DNA of 7,123 nt from JAANXG01 sp049583715 (GTDB lineage Bacteria; Pseudomonadota; Gammaproteobacteria; Arenicellales; JAANXG01). A program made the translations under genes and the position numbers. Positions 1 to 5,074 of this stretch are shown here, one piece after another; positions within the stretch are counted from its first letter, which is position 1, and every line of letters starts with the position of its first letter. Location: the NCBI GenBank assembly GCA_049583715.1, contig JBAUWJ010000055.1, positions 1-7,123 of the forward strand, written 5' to 3'. A model generated the notes under the pieces. The model was not told where the DNA came from. It saw only the letters and a list, made by a program, of their open reading frames with translations, and searched no databases.

Positions 1-296
1 TCTGCCTCACGAATTGCCGCCTGACATGCTGGACCTCGTCACGGCCGCGATTCTATCGCCATATGAGGCAGACCGACACGACTTCCCTCTCTGTGGGTCG
101 GAATTCATTCCGACAAGAAACATGTCAAGCAGCAGCCCGCCTGACGCCGGCGACAAGGCCGCCATCGGCGCTTCCGCCGAAACGTCCCGCATCCACCCGC
201 TCTCGGAACCTTGCCGCCGCGCCACCGCGGGTTTATCCTGTGCCCGAACTCAATCAATTGCAGGCAGGGACGGCCCTGACCGGAGGACACACCAAA
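1..296. other. Upstream region of gfa, no gene recognised
   Basis: I see no supportable gene in this stretch. Open frames exist on both strands but their translations are low-complexity, rich in Arg, Pro, Ser and Ala, with no recognisable motif. It holds a 9-bp inverted repeat (TCTGCCTCA at 1-9 and TGAGGCAGA at 64-72) and a perfect short palindrome at 97-114, listed separately. No convincing sigma-70 promoter was found for gfa. The stretch could be the 3' edge of something lying outside the window. Confidence 0.5.
97..114. promoter_or_regulatory. Perfect palindrome upstream of gfa, possible operator
   Basis: GTCGGAAT at 97-104 and ATTCCGAC at 107-114 are exact reverse complements around a 2-bp centre. 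Such a compact, perfectly symmetric site fits a dimeric repressor operator better than a terminator: there is no T-run after it and the loop would be only 2 nt. It lies about 180 bp before the gfa start, far for a promoter-proximal operator, so the target gene is uncertain. The regulatory role is inferred. Confidence 0.3.
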
Positions 297-878
297 ATGC
301 CCGACCCGATTTCCATTCACCCGTTGGTCGACAACGGCCTCAAACCCGGGGCCGCCGATTTTTCAGGCGGAACGCTGAGGTGCAACTGCAGCAGCGACCC
401 GGTGGAGCTCACGATTCAATCCAACGTCGCCCACAACCACGCCTGCGGCTGCACCAAGTGCTGGAAGCCCGAAGGCGCCCTGTTCTCGGTAGTGGGTGTG
501 GTACCGCGCGACAAGCTCGCCATCACGGCGAACGGAGACAAGCTCAAAGTCGTGGACTCCAGCGCGACCATACAGCGCCACGCCTGCACCGGCTGCGGCG
601 TGCACATGTACGGCCGCATCGAGAACACCGGCCACGCGTTTTACGGTCTGGACTTCGTTCATCCCGAGCTCTCGCCCCAGAGCGGGTGGCAGGAACCTCA
701 GTTCGCCGCTTTTGTCTCGTCCATCATCGAATCCGGCTTCCCGCCATCGCGCATGAACGAAGTACGTGCCCGTCTCGAGGAGCTGGGACTGGAGCCCTAC
801 GACTGCCTGGCGCCGGCGCTGATGGATGTGCTCGCCACCCACGCCGCCAAGCAGGCGGGCACGCTGAAGGAAGCATAG
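297..878 (+). CDS. gfa: S-(hydroxymethyl)glutathione synthase (glutathione-dependent formaldehyde-activating enzyme)
   Basis: This 193-residue cytoplasmic protein matches the Gfa family, which promotes the condensation of formaldehyde with glutathione, the first step of glutathione-dependent formaldehyde oxidation. Seen directly: the cysteine pattern of the family, C29-x-C31, then C50-x-C52-x2-C55 in ACGCTKCW, then C97-x2-C100 in CTGCGVHMYG. In the family these ligate a structural zinc (first and last pairs) and a catalytic zinc (middle triad). The tail (about 115-185, with LDFVHPEL and LEPYDCLAPALMDVLATHAA) is that of true Gfa rather than the broader GFA-domain group, and the length is usual. 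The ATG at 297 is chosen because GGAGG at 282-286 lies 10 nt upstream; the frame stays open back to 63 but without a ribosome site or family-like sequence. No frmA or frmB homologue lies next to it in the window. Sure of the family; physiological catalysis by Gfa proteins is debated. Confidence 0.93.
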   Translation: MPDPISIHPLVDNGLKPGAADFSGGTLRCNCSSDPVELTIQSNVAHNHACGCTKCWKPEGALFSVVGVVPRDKLAITANGDKLKVVDSSATIQRHACTGCGVHMYGRIENTGHAFYGLDFVHPELSPQSGWQEPQFAAFVSSIIESGFPPSRMNEVRARLEELGLEPYDCLAPALMDVLATHAAKQAGTLKEA

Positions 879-1200
879 ACAACGGGAAGTGGCTTGGGCG
901 CGGCGCAGCCGGTCCCGTTCGCCGATTCGGGACAGGCCCCTCGCGTCGCAGAGACCCCGTCTCACGGACGCCCCGGAGGCAGGTGCCCGGAGGCGGGTGC
1001 CCGCATCCGGCTCAGGAGCAGAGTGTTGCCGGCCCCGGGCTGCAGAGACGCCGCTTCCCCTGCCCCGCCGCACACCCCGCCTGTGCCGGGAGGTGCCGCA
1101 ATGGTTGTCTGGTCGCCGAAGACCCGGCACCCGTGGCACCTGTTCTCTATCCCGGCCGAGGACCCCTCCCGCTGACGGAAGAGGATGAGGGTGGGTGTGA
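879..1200. other. GC-rich intergenic region, no gene recognised
   Basis: The stretch between gfa and the LptA-like gene contains overlapping open frames of 93-99 codons at 889-1188, but their translations are Arg/Pro-rich and resemble nothing known, as expected from very GC-rich non-coding DNA. A 14-bp imperfect tandem duplication lies at 972-985 and 986-999 (CCCGGAGGCAGGTG and CCCGGAGGCGGGTG, one difference). A possible hairpin pairs GTCCCG 912-917 with CGGGAC 928-933, but no T-run follows, so it is not called a terminator. Confidence 0.5.
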
Positions 1201-1213
1201 CTCTATCGGCCTC

Positions 1214-1244
1214 TTGCCGAATGGGTCGCGCCGGGCGATAGAAT
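1214..1244 (+). promoter_or_regulatory. Putative sigma-70 promoter of the LptA-like gene
   Basis: TAGAAT at 1239-1244 matches the -10 consensus at 5 of 6 positions. TTGCCG at 1214-1219 matches -35 at 4 of 6. The 19-bp spacer is longer than the ideal 17, which weakens the call. Transcription would start near 1251, giving a leader of about 25 nt before the ATG at 1275. The position just ahead of an isolated gene makes it plausible. Confidence 0.4.
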
Positions 1245-1274
1245 GCACGATCGTCGAGGATCTGGTATCAGTTC

Positions 1275-1682
1275 ATGAAGTCGATCATTTTCGCGTTGCT
1301 GCTGTGTCTCCCCGCAGCGTTGTGGGCTCAGGATCCGAATGGTCCGTTCTCGATCAACGCGGACAAGGTTCAGGTCGACAGCCGCAACGGCGTCACCACC
1401 TACGAAGGCAATGCGAAGGTCAGGGTACTCGATCTGTTGATCGAGGCCGAGACCATCTCGATCTTCCGCAAGAACGGCGCGCAATTGCCCACCAGGATCG
1501 AGGCCACTGGTAAGCCATTGAAATTCAGCCGGCAGGCCTCCGGTGACAAACTGAGCGGCACTGCGCGGAAGGTCATTTTCCAGGTTCCCGAGCTGAAGCT
1601 CACCCTCATCGACTACACTATCTCCGACCCTTCCGGAAACACCATGAAGGGCAGGCAGGCAGTTTTCGTGCTGGACCACTGA
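1275..1682 (+). CDS. LptA/OstA-domain periplasmic protein, short and stand-alone
   Basis: This 135-residue protein has a clear Sec signal peptide (MKSIIFALLLCLPAALWA, predicted cleavage after A18 before Gln-Asp) and then an OstA-like N-terminal domain. Family signatures are INADKVQVDSRNGVTTYEGN (about 27-46), the following RVLDLLIEAETISIF and the repeating amphipathic beta pattern through to the stop. In LptA such domains form the beta-jellyroll bridge that carries lipopolysaccharide across the periplasm. It is clearly shorter than typical LptA (roughly 175-185 residues) and has no lptB, lptC or rpoN beside it, so it may be an LptA paralogue or a relative with another role. The start is the first Met before a perfect signal peptide; the ribosome site is weak, with GAGGAT at 1256-1261, 13 nt upstream. 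The coding frame shows no disruption. The family is well supported; function as the essential LptA is not. Confidence 0.85.
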   Translation: MKSIIFALLLCLPAALWAQDPNGPFSINADKVQVDSRNGVTTYEGNAKVRVLDLLIEAETISIFRKNGAQLPTRIEATGKPLKFSRQASGDKLSGTARKVIFQVPELKLTLIDYTISDPSGNTMKGRQAVFVLDH

Positions 1683-2061
1683 TGCCGTGAGCAGGAGGAT
1701 GTGCCTCGACACCGTCGTGATAGCGGGCGCCGTGCCATCCGAAAACCCATACGCGAAAGGCAGCGGCCCGTGGAGCCTCTTTGGATCCGCCACCGGACTC
1801 GCCCGTGAACCCACTCCTGACGACGACCAAGCCAATGCGATGGATCGCAGGACCGTCGCGCTCTACAAAACCGGTGCGGAGTGGCGTCCAGCCTCGACGA
1901 CCTTTCCCGATCCATAGCTTCCCTGGGCGAAATGAGCCCAGGTATGGTAGAAATTCGATTCGGGATCCCGAGCCCGGGTATGGCATCAGCCCGGCCGCGC
2001 CCCTGGATGGGTCGGATCGTTAATGAGAGTCAGTCTACGATCGATCTTGTTTCCCGTCAGT
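1683..2061. other. Non-coding region with short repeats
   Basis: No gene is recognised here. A 76-codon frame with a GTG start (1687-1917) has no family-like sequence and a poorly placed ribosome site, so it is not called. The right part is repeat-rich: CCTGGGC 1922-1928 pairs with GCCCAGG 1936-1942, CGGGATCCCG 1961-1970 is a perfect palindrome, and GAGCCCAGGTATGG (1934-1947) recurs as GAGCCCGGGTATGG (1970-1983). No terminator with a T-run was found after the LptA-like gene. Confidence 0.5.
1922..1983. repeat. Compound short repeat: hairpin, palindrome and 14-bp direct repeat
   Basis: A 7-bp perfect stem (1922-1928 with 1936-1942, 7-nt loop) overlaps the first copy of a 14-bp direct repeat (1934-1947). 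The second copy at 1970-1983 differs at one base and begins 36 bp further on. Between them is the palindrome CGGGATCCCG at 1961-1970. It could be an extragenic palindromic repeat unit, a regulatory site or part of an insertion remnant; the sequence alone does not decide. Confidence 0.4.
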
Positions 2062-2235
2062 TCATGGAAGAGGCCTGTCTTCGATCTTCACTGGGCGCGA
2101 CGCCGAACACCTTCCGGTAGCACGCAGAGCCTCGTCTAGGGCCGGGTCCAGAGGCGGGTATTCGTAGTCGGCGAGCAGCTTTCTGGCATACTCCAGCGCC
2201 CGCTGGGTGATTTCATTCGAAGGAAGTTGCGACGG
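2062..2235 (-). pseudogene. C-terminal fragment resembling trimethylamine methyltransferase (MttB family)
   Basis: On the minus strand a 57-codon open stretch reads through ARKLLADYEYPPLDPALDEA before a TGA at 2064-2062. This acidic helix ending in a PPLDPALDEAL motif resembles the extreme C-terminus of MttB-family trimethylamine methyltransferase-like proteins, a family that demethylates quaternary or tertiary amines onto a corrinoid protein. Only about 30 residues look family-like, roughly 2223 down to 2125; the last 20 residues do not. No start codon or upstream catalytic domain exists: a stop lies in frame at 2238-2236, and the DNA before it reads as the N-terminus of a different protein in another frame. 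I interpret it as a remnant after deletion. The family match is from memory of the motif and is moderate. Confidence 0.45.
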
Positions 2236-2318
2236 TCAATCCGGTCTTTTTGCAGATCCACCGTCAGATCGTGGACCAGCGGATGAGCCCGACGGTCCAG
2301 CTTTGGAAGCTTGCTCAT
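2217..2318 (-). pseudogene. N-terminal fragment of a Tat-exported ABC transporter substrate-binding protein
   Basis: From an ATG at 2318-2316 on the minus strand, 34 codons read MSKLPKLDRRAHPLVHDL, then KDRIDRRNFLR. The HPLV...DRRNFLR arrangement is typical of the start of peptide-type ABC transporter substrate-binding proteins that carry a twin-arginine signal; DRRNFLR fits the S/T-RR-x-F-L-K Tat motif. The start is supported by GGAG (minus strand 2331-2328), 9 nt upstream. Just after the RR motif, where a hydrophobic core such as TATLLG would be expected, the frame runs into unrelated residues (MKSPSGRWSMPES) and stops at 2136. The mature protein is therefore absent. It may still be translated into a meaningless peptide. 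Identification rests on a short stretch. Confidence 0.45.
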
Positions 2319-2339
2319 GAGGATTTTCTCCAATGGTTA

Positions 2340-2432
2340 TCGTCGCGCAGCTACTACCTGGCGCTTCAGGACAGAACGGCACCTTCCCCGGAGCTCCTGG
2401 CCCTGCACGACTGGCTGCTGCGGGAGGCCTGA
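2340..2432 (+). pseudogene. C-terminal fragment of a LysR-family regulator
   Basis: Reading in frame to the TGA at 2430-2432, the stretch RSYYLALQDRTAPSPELLAL followed by HDWLLREA has the form of the last 30 residues of GcvA-type LysR regulators, which typically end with a Tyr-Tyr-Leu beta strand, a short Pro-containing loop and a final helix ending in WLL-x-EA. Neither the DNA-binding domain nor the rest of the effector domain is present; the frame continues upstream to 2250 only because it reads antisense through the substrate-binding protein remnant. I therefore call a 3' remnant whose junction lies near 2334-2340. The motif match is good but short. Confidence 0.5.
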
Positions 2433-2441
2433 GCACGCCCA

Positions 2442-2483
2442 TTAAACTCTCGTAATGCTCCGGCAAGCTTCGGTTAACAACCG
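2442..2483 (+). promoter_or_regulatory. 10-bp-phased repeats upstream of degP, CpxR-box-like
   Basis: Four blocks spaced at about one helical turn precede degP: TTAAA (2442-2446), GTAAT (2452-2456), GGCAA (2462-2466) and a TTAAC core (2474-2478). The first two, TTAAA-N5-GTAAT, resemble the CpxR box GTAAA-N5-GTAAA with one mismatch in each half. Within the last block CGGTT (2471-2475) and AACCG (2479-2483) form a short inverted repeat. OmpR-family regulators usually bind tandem half-sites at 10-11 bp spacing, and degP is a classic CpxR target in enterobacteria. That the regulator encoded downstream binds here is inference. Confidence 0.4.
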
Positions 2484-2530
2484 GTCTTGTATCGTGCGTC
2501 GCGTATTGATTCAGACGGAGGAAAACCGAA

Positions 2531-4051
2531 ATGTCGAAAGATACGTTCCGCAGCAAGATACACGGCGCGAGGGGCGGCTGGCTGCGCCGCTCCGTGGTGG
2601 CGGCGGCCATCGGCGCGACTATCCTGGCCGGTGGCGGGGCCTTGATTGCCAACGCCAAGCCGGCCGACCCGGGGCCGATCAGCCCGCCCGCCGTGCAGGC
2701 GCCGGTGCCCGGCCTGGCGAATCTGGTGGCGCAGGTACGCCCGGCGGTGGTGAGCATCGTGGTGCAGGGCCATCTGGCGGGCGCCGAGGGGCCGCGTTTC
2801 GAGGGCGACCAGCGCTTCCGCGACTTTTTCGAGCACTTCTTCGGACAGCAACCCGGCGCCGGATTCGGGCAAGACGGTGGGTTCCCGGCGCAGCACTTCG
2901 AGGCGGCGGGCTCCGGCTTCATCATCAGCGCCGACGGCTTCGTCGTGACGAACAACCACGTGGTCGACCACGCCGACCAGATCAAAGTGATTCTGGACGA
3001 CGGCACGAAGCTGAACGCCAAACTCAAGGGCACCGATCCCAAGACCGACCTCGCCCTTCTCAAGGTGGATGCCCACAAGCCCCTGCCCTACGTGCAGTTC
3101 GGCAGCTCGAAGAACATCCGTGCCGGCGACTGGGTGGTGGCCATCGGCAACCCGTTCGGGCTCGGCGGCACCGTGACGACGGGCATCGTTTCGGCGCGCG
3201 GCCGCGACCTCAACTCGGGACCGTATGACGACTTCCTGCAGATCGACGCACCCATCAACAAGGGTAACTCCGGTGGTCCGCTGTTCAACCTGAAGGGCAA
3301 GGTGATCGGCGTGAACACCGCCATCTTCTCGCCCAACGGCGGCAACGTCGGCATCGGCTTCGCCATTCCTTCCAACGAGGCCCGGACCGTCATCTCCTCA
3401 CTCGAGAAACAGGGCTACGTGGCGCGCGGCGAGCTGGGCGTGCAGATCCAGACCGTCACGCCGGATCTCGCCAAGGGCCTCGGCCTGGAGAAACCACGCG
3501 GCGCCATAGTGAGCCAGGTGGCCAAGAACTCGCCCGCCGCCAAGGCCGGGCTGCAGGTCGGTGACGTCATCGTCGGATTCAACGGCCACCACGTGAACAA
3601 TGCACGGGAACTGCCGAGCATGGTGGCGAACGCCGGTCCCGGCGCCCAGGCCGACGTGACCGTGCTGCGCGATGGCAAGCGCCATGACGTGCACGTGACC
3701 CTCGCCTCCCAGGGACAGACCGTCGCGAAGGCCAACACGGGCAGCGCCACGCAGAGCAGCGGCCCCCAACTCGGCGTCGCGGCGGCGCCGGTCAACGACC
3801 AGACCCGGGCGCGGTACAACGTGCCCGACTCGGTCACCGGTGCGCTGATCGTCGAAGTGCAGCCGGGCTCCCCGGCGGCCCGCGCCGGCTTGCGGCCGGG
3901 CGACGTCATCCGCAAGGTCAACGGCAAGCCGGTCGAGTCGCCGCAGGCCCTGGCCACTGCCGTGCACAACCACCCCAAGGGGATGGTGATGCTCGTCAAC
4001 CGCGCCGGCAAACAGTGGTTCATGAGCGTGCGGCCCGAAACCGTGGGCTGA
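2531..4051 (+). CDS. degP: Periplasmic serine endoprotease, DegP/HtrA family
   Basis: This 506-residue protease degrades or holds misfolded periplasmic proteins. Seen in order: a signal peptide (about 18-42, positive LRR, hydrophobic core, cleavage after ANA); a trypsin-like domain with His143 in TNNHVVDH, Asp173 in PKTDLALLKVD and Ser247 in INKGNSGGPLFNL, the complete catalytic triad; a glycine-rich loop near 84-122 ahead of it; a first PDZ domain (about 295-393, with RGELGVQIQ and AGLQVGDVIVGFNG); and a second PDZ domain (about 410-503, with AGLRPGDVIRKVNG). Length and architecture match DegP/DegQ/MucD; which of these it equals cannot be fixed here. The start is firm: GGAGG at 2517-2521, 9 nt before the ATG. 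It heads the protease, regulator, kinase cluster, with 86 nt to the next gene, and phased repeats upstream suggest envelope-stress control. Confidence 0.95.
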   Translation: MSKDTFRSKIHGARGGWLRRSVVAAAIGATILAGGGALIANAKPADPGPISPPAVQAPVPGLANLVAQVRPAVVSIVVQGHLAGAEGPRFEGDQRFRDFFEHFFGQQPGAGFGQDGGFPAQHFEAAGSGFIISADGFVVTNNHVVDHADQIKVILDDGTKLNAKLKGTDPKTDLALLKVDAHKPLPYVQFGSSKNIRAGDWVVAIGNPFGLGGTVTTGIVSARGRDLNSGPYDDFLQIDAPINKGNSGGPLFNLKGKVIGVNTAIFSPNGGNVGIGFAIPSNEARTVISSLEKQGYVARGELGVQIQTVTPDLAKGLGLEKPRGAIVSQVAKNSPAAKAGLQVGDVIVGFNGHHVNNARELPSMVANAGPGAQADVTVLRDGKRHDVHVTLASQGQTVAKANTGSATQSSGPQLGVAAAPVNDQTRARYNVPDSVTGALIVEVQPGSPAARAGLRPGDVIRKVNGKPVESPQALATAVHNHPKGMVMLVNRAGKQWFMSVRPETVG

Positions 4052-4060
4052 CACTCCCGG

Positions 4061-4069
4061 TGCTACACT
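4061..4069 (+). promoter_or_regulatory. Possible extended -10 promoter for the two-component genes
   Basis: TGCTACACT at 4061-4069 fits the extended -10 form TG-N-TATAAT, with 4 of 6 matches in the hexamer (TACACT). No -35 is present at the right distance: CTGACA at 4049-4054 is only 9 bp away. Transcription would start near 4076, exactly at the base of the hairpin at 4077-4105, so that hairpin would sit at the 5' end of the transcript. Weak call. Confidence 0.25.
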
Positions 4070-4076
4070 AACCACG

Positions 4077-4105
4077 GCGAACCGCGGGCCCGTCCCGCGG
4101 TTCGC
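4077..4105 (+). terminator. Strong hairpin between degP and the response regulator gene
   Basis: GCGAACCGCGGG (4077-4088) and CCCGCGGTTCGC (4094-4105) are perfect reverse complements: a 12-bp stem with a 5-nt loop, 25 nt after the degP stop. The following bases TTGTCTGCTTT are T-rich but interrupted, so termination may be partial. It could lower read-through from degP into the two-component genes, or protect the degP mRNA 3' end. Confidence 0.55.
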
Positions 4106-4137
4106 TTGTCTGCTTTACGAACAACGAGCCTCCCGTC

Positions 4138-4815
4138 ATGCGCGTGCTGCACATCGAAGACGACGACCGCACGGCCGAGTTCATCACCAAGGGCCTGAAG
4201 GAGCACGGGCACACCGTCGAGCGGGTGCAGGACGGCGAGGAAGGGCTGCACCTTGCGCTCCAGGAAGACTTCGACGTCGTGATCGTGGACCGCATGCTGC
4301 CGAAGCTCGAGGGCCTGGAGGTCATCCGGCGCATGCGCGACGCCGGACGCCGGACGCCGGTGCTGGTGCTGAGCGCGCTGGGCGAGGTGGACGACCGCGT
4401 CGCCGGGCTGCGCGCCGGAGGCGACGACTACCTGGTCAAGCCCTTCGCCTTCGCCGAGCTGCTGGCGCGTCTCGACGCCCTGATGCGCCGCGGGGCGCCG
4501 GAAGAATCCTACACCCGGCTGCGCGTCGGCGACCTGGAGATGGACCTGCTGGCGCACAAAGTGCGCCGGGGAGACAAGGAGATCGACCTGCAGCCGCGCG
4601 AGTTCCGGCTGCTGGAGCAGCTCATGCGCAACGCCGGGCGGGTGGTGACCCGCACCATGCTGCTCGAGAAGGTTTGGGACTACGCCTTCGATCCGCAGAC
4701 CAACGTGATCGATGTCCACGTGAGCCGCCTGCGCAGCAAGATCGACAAGGGCTTCGCCACCCCGCTGCTGCACACGGTTCGCGGCTCGGGCTACAAACTG
4801 AGCGCCGATGACTAA
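4138..4815 (+). CDS. Two-component response regulator, OmpR/PhoB family
   Basis: This 225-residue DNA-binding regulator has a receiver domain (about 1-118) and a winged-helix output domain (about 128-222). Seen directly: the acidic pocket Glu7-Asp8-Asp9, the phospho-acceptor Asp51 in VIVDRMLP, the switch Ser79 in LVLSALGE and Lys101 in LVKPFAF. The output domain has DLQPREFRLLEQLMRNAGRV and a recognition region ending VIDVHVSRLRSKID, followed by the wing motif VRGSGYKL. Among OmpR-type proteins it looks closest to the CusR/CzcR/QseB group, but the signal cannot be deduced. ATG 4138 begins directly with the conserved MRVLHIEDD; the ribosome site is poor. The stop TAA (4813-4815) would have lain 11 nt before the kinase start without the inserted element, so the two genes are a classic regulator-kinase pair. 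It probably controls envelope functions, possibly degP. Confidence 0.95.
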   Translation: MRVLHIEDDDRTAEFITKGLKEHGHTVERVQDGEEGLHLALQEDFDVVIVDRMLPKLEGLEVIRRMRDAGRRTPVLVLSALGEVDDRVAGLRAGGDDYLVKPFAFAELLARLDALMRRGAPEESYTRLRVGDLEMDLLAHKVRRGDKEIDLQPREFRLLEQLMRNAGRVVTRTMLLEKVWDYAFDPQTNVIDVHVSRLRSKIDKGFATPLLHTVRGSGYKLSADD

Positions 4816-4847
4816 GTACCCCTCGTGGCCATTACACGCCCGTTCAG
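4816..4847. repeat. Left terminal inverted repeat of the inserted element
   Basis: Positions 4816-4847 are the reverse complement of 5074-5105 with 31 of 32 matches (only 4827 differs). The outer end reads GTACCCCTCGT and the inner end CGCCCGTTCAG. The arm begins at the base directly after the regulator stop codon. Confidence 0.9.
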
Positions 4848-4962
4848 CGGGATCGGGAAAGCCCATCACCAAGGCCCGCGAGCGCGGGATTGATCCGCCG
4901 GTTTCGATCGATCAGTCAAGCGTGCACCATGCGAGTGTCGGCTTTTCCGACCCGCCCGAAGG

Positions 4963-5074
4963 GAGCGCCTCCAAAGCGCCACTGCGGCGTTGCGCTTCTT
5001 GCCTGGTCGATTTGAACCAGGGGCTGGGCCATTCCCTGCGAAGCGCGCCTTGCATTGCCGCTTTGGAGACGCTC
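4963..5074. repeat. Inner inverted repeat of the element
   Basis: The arm 4963-4985 (GAGCGCCTCCAAAGCGCC and onward) is the reverse complement of 5052-5074 with 20 of 23 matches. Its right arm abuts the right terminal repeat, whereas its left arm is 115 bp away from the left terminal repeat. That left-hand segment (4848-4962) is itself bounded by a pair of complementary arms, so it forms a separate branch, or may be a secondary insertion within an originally simpler palindrome. Confidence 0.7.

Noticed and set aside
1..72. Insertion sequence ends (9-bp inverted repeat 1-9 and 64-72)
   Set aside because: Arms are short, nothing mobile lies between them and the left arm touches the window edge; it cannot be assessed.
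363..1139. 258-codon minus-strand frame opposite gfa
   Set aside because: Antisense shadow of gfa running into non-coding GC-rich DNA; no family-like sequence.
14..1513. 499-codon open frame on the plus strand across gfa and the LptA-like gene
   Set aside because: It overlaps two recognised genes in another frame, and its product is Arg-rich and featureless.
1687..1917. 76-codon frame starting with GTG after the LptA-like gene
   Set aside because: No family resemblance, poor start context and non-coding-like surroundings; kept only as a note in the region description.
2250..2432. 60-codon gene on the plus strand
   Set aside because: Only the last 30 codons look like protein (LysR end); the first half is antisense to the substrate-binding protein remnant.
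4049..4069. Sigma-70 promoter using CTGACA as -35 and TACACT as -10
   Set aside because: The spacer is only 9 bp; at most an extended -10 is possible.
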